Origin: a virus
Reading direction: 5' to 3' (one strand)
DNA: 20,927 nt
IMG/VR virus record: IMGVR_UViG_3300020469_000316
Span: 1-20,927 of that record
The position numbers and the translations under genes are program-made. Positions 16,583 to 20,927 of the stretch are shown here, in pieces; the stretch's first letter is position 1; the number at the start of each line of letters is the position of its first letter. The notes beneath the pieces are model-generated. The model worked only from the letters and a program-made list of their open reading frames with translations. It made no database searches and was not told the DNA's origin.

Positions 16583-16590
16583 TATTTATA
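16583..16590 (-). promoter_or_regulatory. Candidate late promoter immediately before gp25
   Basis: A perfect TATAAATA lies in the 18-base gap before gp25, with only five bases (AGTAT) between the box and the ATG. At the spacing known for T4 late promoters, +1 falls on the A of the start codon, which would give a leaderless gp25 message. It is the only such box located outside coding sequence in this window. Confidence 0.4.
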
Positions 16591-16595
16591 ACCTT

Positions 16596-17918
16596 TTATA
16601 TGATGATTGTAATATTTTGGTTTACTTCTGTCGCGTTTTGTAGTATAATACTATTACCACTTATAGTATAATCTGTATCTAAAACACCAGATACCCCATC
16701 AATTAAAACTTTATTAGGTGCGACTTCCAGAGATAAAACAGAACCGAAATTGTCAACCCCCTGTATAGTGGACTGATCTTTCACCCTGGTAAAAACGTAT
16801 ATATCTGGCGAACTTCCTGTATCTCCTACTAGCGGGGTCGTATTTCTAGTCAATATAGGGAGAGAAGTTTTTCCTGGATTTAAAACGGGTGTTATAGTTA
16901 AAGGGTTAGTTAAGTCTATACTCTTCGGCAGCCCTATTAAAGAGAGAAAGTCACAGAAGTCAAACATCACCCAATCTAATATCTTTCCAAGTCCTATTGC
17001 GTCCAGAAATTTCTTTACTGTATTCAACCATTCTTGTATTAGATACTTCGGCCAGTTCTCTCCAAAGTCTCTTAACCCTTCTAAGAACCTTTCCATTCTT
17101 CTTTCATCACTGATAATAAACTCGTTGGGTGTACCCCCTAATATATCCATCAAATTAAAACCCGTTCCTGGTATACTAAGTGATTCCAAAGAAGTAATTA
17201 TCTGTTCTCTGACATCTTGTTTCAAGTTATCAGGTGCGTCTCGTAATTCGTCGCGTAAGCTGTCTATTCTATTTTTGATTAATGTTTCTATATCTAAACT
17301 AGTCAACGCTGGCAACGAGGGTAATCCTAAAGCGGACCATATCTCATCAAATAATTCTATTAGTTTTCCGGCAGCGCCATGTATTAAACCTAATGCGCCT
17401 TTGTTTAATTGTGCCATTATATATGAAAACAATGCCTCCAATTTAAAGTCGTCACTTACTAACCCATACTCACCATCGTATACTTTATAGGGGTCTGGAA
17501 TTAATGCATATAATTCGTTTAATTGGTTTACAAGCTGACCTTTTAGTGTTATAATATAAGTAGCATCAGTAAAGAACTTTAGTAAGTCTATATTAATCCC
17601 TATCCCTGGTATAGGAACAACAAAGTTTATTGGAGTTATCTCAGCGATTAATTCTAGTATCTTAACCTGGACGTATAGATGATATTCTTGTATCAACGCT
17701 GTAATGCGCTTCTCCCACTCGATCTCTGGTATTGTGAGAGATGCAAAGACTGGAGAAGAAACACTGATAGGAAACGCTCCTAGTAAGTCATCTATTTCCT
17801 GGAGTAAATCTTTTATTTCTTGTTCTGGTCTATTCGCAAGTTGAATAAAGATATTGGTTAAGTCTCCCTTAGTAGGAAGAAGAACCGCGGAACAAGGGAT
17901 ATCGATTCGGGTAGACAT
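16596..17918 (-). CDS. Unrecognised two-part structural protein between spike and gp25
   Basis: I do not recognise this 440-residue protein. Residues 1-335 look mostly helical, with long hydrophobic runs. A turn-like motif recurs as I-P-G-I-G-I-N-I-D-L-L (103-113) and I-P-G-T-G-F-N-L-M-D-I-L (249-260), suggesting an old internal duplication. Residues 222-300 are charged and amphipathic. The C terminus (about 370-440) is beta-rich and ends with V-L-I-D-G-V near 404-409, then D-Y-T-I-S-G-N-S-I-I-L, a pattern common at the ends of fibre and other virion proteins. There is no signal peptide and no clear enzyme motif. Between the gp5-like spike and gp25, it may be a hub, spike-tip or delivered protein; this is inference from position. 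The ATG is two bases after the gp5 stop, without an obvious ribosome site. The reading frame is intact and densely spaced with its neighbours, so the gene itself is secure. Confidence 0.8.
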   Translation of the reverse strand: MSTRIDIPCSAVLLPTKGDLTNIFIQLANRPEQEIKDLLQEIDDLLGAFPISVSSPVFASLTIPEIEWEKRITALIQEYHLYVQVKILELIAEITPINFVVPIPGIGINIDLLKFFTDATYIITLKGQLVNQLNELYALIPDPYKVYDGEYGLVSDDFKLEALFSYIMAQLNKGALGLIHGAAGKLIELFDEIWSALGLPSLPALTSLDIETLIKNRIDSLRDELRDAPDNLKQDVREQIITSLESLSIPGTGFNLMDILGGTPNEFIISDERRMERFLEGLRDFGENWPKYLIQEWLNTVKKFLDAIGLGKILDWVMFDFCDFLSLIGLPKSIDLTNPLTITPVLNPGKTSLPILTRNTTPLVGDTGSSPDIYVFTRVKDQSTIQGVDNFGSVLSLEVAPNKVLIDGVSGVLDTDYTISGNSIILQNATEVNQNITIII

Positions 17919-17920
17919 AG

Positions 17921-18439
17921 TTAAGAAGGCGTTCCGTTAAGATATATCTGAGGCGCTGTAAGTAATATGTTCCCTTTACTATCGAAAGTTATAGTAGAAG
18001 TAGAATTCGTGGCATGTGTGATTTTAATAGTTTCAGACCCTGATTTATTTTCTATCTCGAAGAGATGACCCGCCTGCGATTTATATACTTTCTTGGTAGT
18101 AGAGTGTTCACTAGGAACATCCACGACGCCATCAGTCTGTGACGAGATCGATCCCATCACCATTGGATCCTGTGCGCTTGGACCGTCTCTAAAGAATCCT
18201 ACCACCCATGAGCCTATCTCTAATTGATGTGATGATCCATTTCCTTTAAGTCCCGCTGATGTAGTAGGCATCATCACAGTCGCCCAGGGAAGATCACTAG
18301 TCTTTAATACTTTTTCATCCTCTTCATACCAACCAAAAGGTCTGACTTTTACTCTATTCATTTTTTCTGGATCGTCAATATCTTCTATCACTCCCGTGAA
18401 CCAGGAGAATTGTTGTTCTACAAATTCGTCTCTTCTCAT
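17921..18439 (-). CDS. 5: gp5-like baseplate spike protein lacking lysozyme domain
   Basis: The 172-residue protein has an OB-fold-like N terminus (about residues 12-102: F-T-G-V-I-E-D-I-D-D-P, N-R-V-K-V-R-P-F-G-W, D-L-P-W-A-T-V-M-M-P, G-S-W-V-V-G-F-F-R-D-G) typical of gp5 and VgrG spikes. It ends in a short beta-strand repeat segment (about 125-170: H-L-F-E-I-E-N-K-S-G-S-E-T-I, S-T-I-T-F-D-S-K-G-N-I) like the start of a spike beta-helix. T4 gp5 is 575 residues with a lysozyme between these parts; here it is absent, and there is no room for it. The protein should trimerise on the gp27-like hub encoded next to it. Its ATG overlaps the hub stop (TAATG), and GAGG seven bases upstream supports the start. 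A peptidoglycan-degrading function, if any, must be encoded elsewhere. Confidence 0.85.
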   Translation of the reverse strand: MRRDEFVEQQFSWFTGVIEDIDDPEKMNRVKVRPFGWYEEDEKVLKTSDLPWATVMMPTTSAGLKGNGSSHQLEIGSWVVGFFRDGPSAQDPMVMGSISSQTDGVVDVPSEHSTTKKVYKSQAGHLFEIENKSGSETIKITHATNSTSTITFDSKGNILLTAPQIYLNGTPS

Positions 18440-19758
18440 TATATTACCTCTTTCTTATCTAAATCGACACTGCTTGAGTTTCTTTTCACAGTTACACTCA
18501 TCAGATAGTCATTTGTTTTCATATCATGTACTATATTAGTAACTAAATATTTTCCACTTTGAACTTTATTCACAGTTTCTTTCGCTTTACTTTCTATTCG
18601 CGTCTCTGGTATTTCTATTTCTATAATCATTCCCACATTTAATCTAAAATCGCCGGGTATTAATATCTCATGTGATTGATATTCCATATTCTCTAAGTGT
18701 GAATAACCTTTTCCTACATTACTTTGAAGTGTCGCATAGTAATTATCTTTCTTATCAAAGGATTTACTATTAAGATTAAAGAAAAAGTTTTTCGCTGCAG
18801 GGAAATCTGTTAAGCTTTTTTCTTTTATTTTATTTTCTCCATCCAAATCCGCAAAAGGTTTAAATTCTTCTATGGTTGAATTGGTATCTTTCTTATAATT
18901 ATATATTTTTTTGGATGTTGTTTTAGTAGCTATATCAAAGAAGTGAGACGTATTAGAAAAAGCCCCTTGTTGAAGTCCTGTGAACTTAGAAACACTATAG
19001 TCTGAAGACATTTCTATGATTCTTTTTCTTGTTTCTTCGTAACCTTTGTCTGATTCCAAATTACTAGTAAGTGTTTCTCTTATAGAATACTTATCAAATG
19101 GTTCTTGATCAATCATACTCTTAAGGCTTTTGAATTTTATTCCATTTGTGAAAGTCTCATAGAAATAATAAGGAGTTCCATCGTCAAATGTATTTACTAA
19201 TAAGAAATTTATTGCACTTAATGGTTTGAGTTTAGGAAAAACTCCAGACATTTTAGGAGTCGCAGTGTCTATCTCTAGTTCTTTCTTAGGGATATCCAAA
19301 TCTGACATACAGATGTTTTGAATCGTTTGTCCTACTGTTCCTTTAAAGGAATTACCCTTGGATATCACTTGATTACTGAGAATATGCGGTGAAATACACC
19401 TCATCTGATACGTCGTCAAGCCACGTTTTTCCTTGACAAAGTTCAATACCTCTATGACACGAAAATCGAGTAAATATTTTTCTTTTCCGTAGTGTGCGTT
19501 TCTATCTAATTCTACGGAAATTTTTTCATTACCAGAAAGTCTTAACCTCTCTATGTAATTTTCTGAATCCCCTACAGAAATGATAATTTCCAGGCCTGGA
19601 TTCTCTATATTTTCGATTACTTCTATTCTTGTTACTAGATTAGTGATGTCAAAATCAAATTTTCCATTTTCTCCATGAGTATGATTCGATGTGATTATTA
19701 TTTTTCTACTATATGAAGTAGGTATTATTGTATTTCTGGCAGAACTTTTTTCAGACAT
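18439..19758 (-). CDS. gp27-like baseplate hub protein
   Basis: The 439-residue protein resembles the hub family (T4 gp27, 391 residues; phage gpD; N-terminal VgrG). The N terminus has a sheet pattern around I-T-N-L-V-T-R-I-E-V-I-E-N-I. The middle shows G-T-V-G-Q-T-I-Q-N-I-C (about 140-150), L-K-P-L-S-A-I-N-F-L-L and P-Y-Y-F-Y-E-T (about 196-202). The C terminus has I-P-G-D-F-R-L-N-V-G-M-I-I-E-I-E-I-P followed by S-G-K-Y-L-V-T-N-I-V-H-D, the usual closing pattern of hub proteins. gp27 trimers form the channel ring that carries the gp5 spike, and the gp5-like gene follows with a one-base overlap. In T4 the gp27 gene is in a different cluster, so the arrangement differs from T4. The start is 11 bases after the gp53 stop and lacks a ribosome site, preceded by an A-rich stretch. 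Confidence 0.77.
   Translation of the reverse strand: MSEKSSARNTIIPTSYSRKIIITSNHTHGENGKFDFDITNLVTRIEVIENIENPGLEIIISVGDSENYIERLRLSGNEKISVELDRNAHYGKEKYLLDFRVIEVLNFVKEKRGLTTYQMRCISPHILSNQVISKGNSFKGTVGQTIQNICMSDLDIPKKELEIDTATPKMSGVFPKLKPLSAINFLLVNTFDDGTPYYFYETFTNGIKFKSLKSMIDQEPFDKYSIRETLTSNLESDKGYEETRKRIIEMSSDYSVSKFTGLQQGAFSNTSHFFDIATKTTSKKIYNYKKDTNSTIEEFKPFADLDGENKIKEKSLTDFPAAKNFFFNLNSKSFDKKDNYYATLQSNVGKGYSHLENMEYQSHEILIPGDFRLNVGMIIEIEIPETRIESKAKETVNKVQSGKYLVTNIVHDMKTNDYLMSVTVKRNSSSVDLDKKEVI
18447..18450 (-). promoter_or_regulatory. Ribosome binding site of the gp5-like gene
   Basis: The coding strand reads AAAGAGGTAATATAATG, with GAGG seven bases before the ATG. It lies inside the final codons of the hub gene and supports translation through the one-base overlap. 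Confidence 0.65.
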
Positions 19759-19769
19759 AACTATTTTTT

Positions 19770-20711
19770 TTATTTGTTAAGAATTTTCTCAAATTCTGAC
19801 ACAAACTCTCCTATGAATTCTGGATTGATTACTCTAATAGAGGACCTTTCGTCATTTTTTTCTTGAATGTGTTCTCTATTAGTCACTATAGACAATGCGG
19901 TTTCTGATTTGGCCAATCTTTCTGATGGAATATTTAATTCATTCTGTAATCCTTCTACAGTTGCGTAAGAAGGTTGGTATAAATTTGAGATAGTGGTTGG
20001 ATTTCCTTCATCAAGAGGAGAAGGATCATCAATAAATCTTTCGTTAGTGTAAATTCTTTTTTCTGTTGCTCCTGTGACTACGTCAGTTTCATTAATGTAG
20101 TAGTGATGTGGTGCATCGACGTACTTATATACTATATGAGACTGTACTTCCTGTCCAGTAGAACCCCCTGCGATGGTTTCTTTTTGATTTCCGTCACCAA
20201 TAAATGCAGCGTTACCACTTCCAAGTGTAACATTTTGGACTATTAATTGATTTAAGTCAATATTTTTTCTTACAAGAGTACCACTACACCCAGAAGCCCC
20301 TCCAGTAAGTGTTTCTCCTAACTGGAATTTACCAGCGATAGAATTTTCTGTCTGAAAACCTCCATCACTAGTAGGAGTTACGTTAGGATCACAAGTAATT
20401 GCAAATCCATTGTACTCAGTATTCAAATATTCTAGTAAAAGTTCTTGTGACATGGGCCAAACTTTATATCCATCGTGCAAAAATTCATTTACTACAAAGA
20501 AAGTCCAATAATATTCTGGAGTTCCATATAATCTTTGCGAAGTAATGTCTGGTCTCTCTCCATTTTTTATTTCATACTTCATATACAGAGTAGGAGAGTC
20601 AACAAATTCTTGAAGTGGTCGTACACTTCTATAGATATCTACTATTTTTTGAACTGTGCCCGTTCGATTTATGTCATAATCTACTTTTGGAAATAATTTA
20701 AAATAGCTCAT
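19770..20711 (-). CDS. 53: Baseplate wedge protein gp53 with an inserted module
   Basis: The 313-residue protein matches T4 gp53 (196 residues) at both ends. The N terminus has T-L-Y-M-K-Y-E-I-K-N-G-E-R-P-D-I-T-S-Q-R-L-Y-G-T-P-E-Y-Y-W-T (41-70), matching T4's R-P-E-E-L-A-N-A-I-Y-G-N-P-Q-L-Y-W region. The C terminus has I-R-V-I-N-P-E-F-I-G-E-F-V-S-E-F-E-K-I-L (about 292-311), matching the T4 end. gp53 joins neighbouring wedges when the baseplate closes around the hub. Residues 105-195 are an F-x-x-G-E module absent from T4 gp53, and account for most of the extra length. The ribosome site GGAGG lies six bases before the ATG. The preceding gene ends two bases upstream. Confidence 0.93.
   Translation of the reverse strand: MSYFKLFPKVDYDINRTGTVQKIVDIYRSVRPLQEFVDSPTLYMKYEIKNGERPDITSQRLYGTPEYYWTFFVVNEFLHDGYKVWPMSQELLLEYLNTEYNGFAITCDPNVTPTSDGGFQTENSIAGKFQLGETLTGGASGCSGTLVRKNIDLNQLIVQNVTLGSGNAAFIGDGNQKETIAGGSTGQEVQSHIVYKYVDAPHHYYINETDVVTGATEKRIYTNERFIDDPSPLDEGNPTTISNLYQPSYATVEGLQNELNIPSERLAKSETALSIVTNREHIQEKNDERSSIRVINPEFIGEFVSEFEKILNK
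20127..20399 (-). other. F-x-x-G-E module inserted in gp53
   Basis: Residues 105-195 of gp53 encode K-F-Q-L-G-E-T-L-T-G-G-A-S-G-C-S-G-T-L-V, a strand L-I-V-Q-N-V, then further glycine-rich turns. The T4 protein has no counterpart at this site. Similar modules lie at 10063-10272 (1818-residue protein), 10745-10921 (gp8), and 4458-4673 and 4167-4316 (fibre). Confidence 0.6.
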
Positions 20712-20713
20712 CT

Positions 20714-20927
20714 CTAACCTCCAATATTTAATTCATCGTAAGCAGAATCTGCTGTAATTGTTACTTGTTCTATATCATCAAGACTGTCACTATCAGTATA
20801 TAAATCTTCTCGCGTTAGTTGTCTTTGTTCTTGGAAAGATAATCCTATTAAAGTATCAGTTGGCGCGCCATCTTTGAAGAACATATTACCACCCTGTTGA
20901 TTATAATTAGTATTCAAAGATGTCAAA
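20714..20927 (-). CDS. 3' end of an unidentified gene, truncated by window edge
   Basis: About 70 codons are visible up to a TAG stop at 20714-20716. The frame stays open to the window edge. The TTG near the edge is a possible start, but the frame more likely continues beyond the window. The C-terminal part is acidic (L-Y-T-D-S-D-S-L-D-D-I-E, ending Y-D-E-L-N-I-G-G), with a preceding F-F-K-D-G-A-P-T-D. An internal ATG (the M of N-M-F-F-K-D) could make a 57-residue protein, but no good ribosome site was noted. The tight two-base gap to gp53 suggests that it belongs to the same transcription unit. I do not recognise it. Confidence 0.55.
   Translation of the reverse strand, partial: LTSLNTNYNQQGGNMFFKDGAPTDTLIGLSFQEQRQLTREDLYTDSDSLDDIEQVTITADSAYDELNIGG
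20718..20722 (-). promoter_or_regulatory. Ribosome binding site of gp53
   Basis: A full GGAGG lies six bases before the gp53 ATG (GGAGGTTAGAGATG), overlapping the last codons and stop of the preceding gene. It is the strongest ribosome site in the window. Confidence 0.75.

Noticed and set aside
17921-18439. Full gp5 with tail lysozyme
   Set aside because: The frame is too short, no lysozyme motif is present, and the neighbours on both sides abut or overlap it, leaving no room for the domain.

Overview
The window is one continuous minus-strand block of virion genes from a T4-like (Myoviridae-type) tailed phage. The DNA is AT-rich, the genes are packed with gaps of 0 to 31 bases, and I see no tRNA, integrase, insertion sequence, CRISPR array or host gene. 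T4 baseplate proteins (gp53, gp25, gp6, gp8) are recognisable together with a cyanophage/pelagiphage-style tail-fibre start and a very large cyanophage-type structural protein. This points to a marine T4-like phage. Low GC makes a SAR11 (Pelagibacter) myophage or a Prochlorococcus myophage plausible, but the host cannot be fixed from this window. These relationships are recalled from family knowledge; no database search was run.

Layout in transcription order, from high to low coordinates: the 3' end of an unidentified gene (20714-20927), gp53 wedge protein (19770-20711), a gp27-like hub protein (18439-19758), a short gp5-like spike protein without lysozyme (17921-18439), an unrecognised 440-residue protein (16596-17918), gp25 (16125-16577), gp6 (14247-16118), a probable gp7-like wedge protein (12053-14245), gp8 (10598-12040), an 1818-residue DUF4815-type structural protein (5110-10566), a 66-residue coiled-coil protein (4910-5110), and a giant tail-fibre gene that runs off the window end (1-4910). 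No gene-free stretch exceeds about 31 bases.

The products should build one machine. The gp27-like and gp5-like proteins form the central hub and spike. gp25, gp53, gp6, the gp7-like protein and gp8 form the wedges. The 1818-residue protein probably forms the wedge periphery or fibre socket, and the last gene encodes the host-contacting fibre. Three junctions overlap by one base as TAATG, which suggests translational coupling. Four TATAAATA boxes, identical to the T4 late promoter, lie on the coding strand and none on the other; two sit just upstream of gp8 and gp25.

The least ordinary features are two kinds of small beta-rich modules scattered through otherwise unrelated baseplate proteins (an F-x-x-G-E/D module in four proteins, a G-S-G-Y-T module in two), the unrecognised protein between spike and gp25, and a spike protein stripped of its lysozyme domain.
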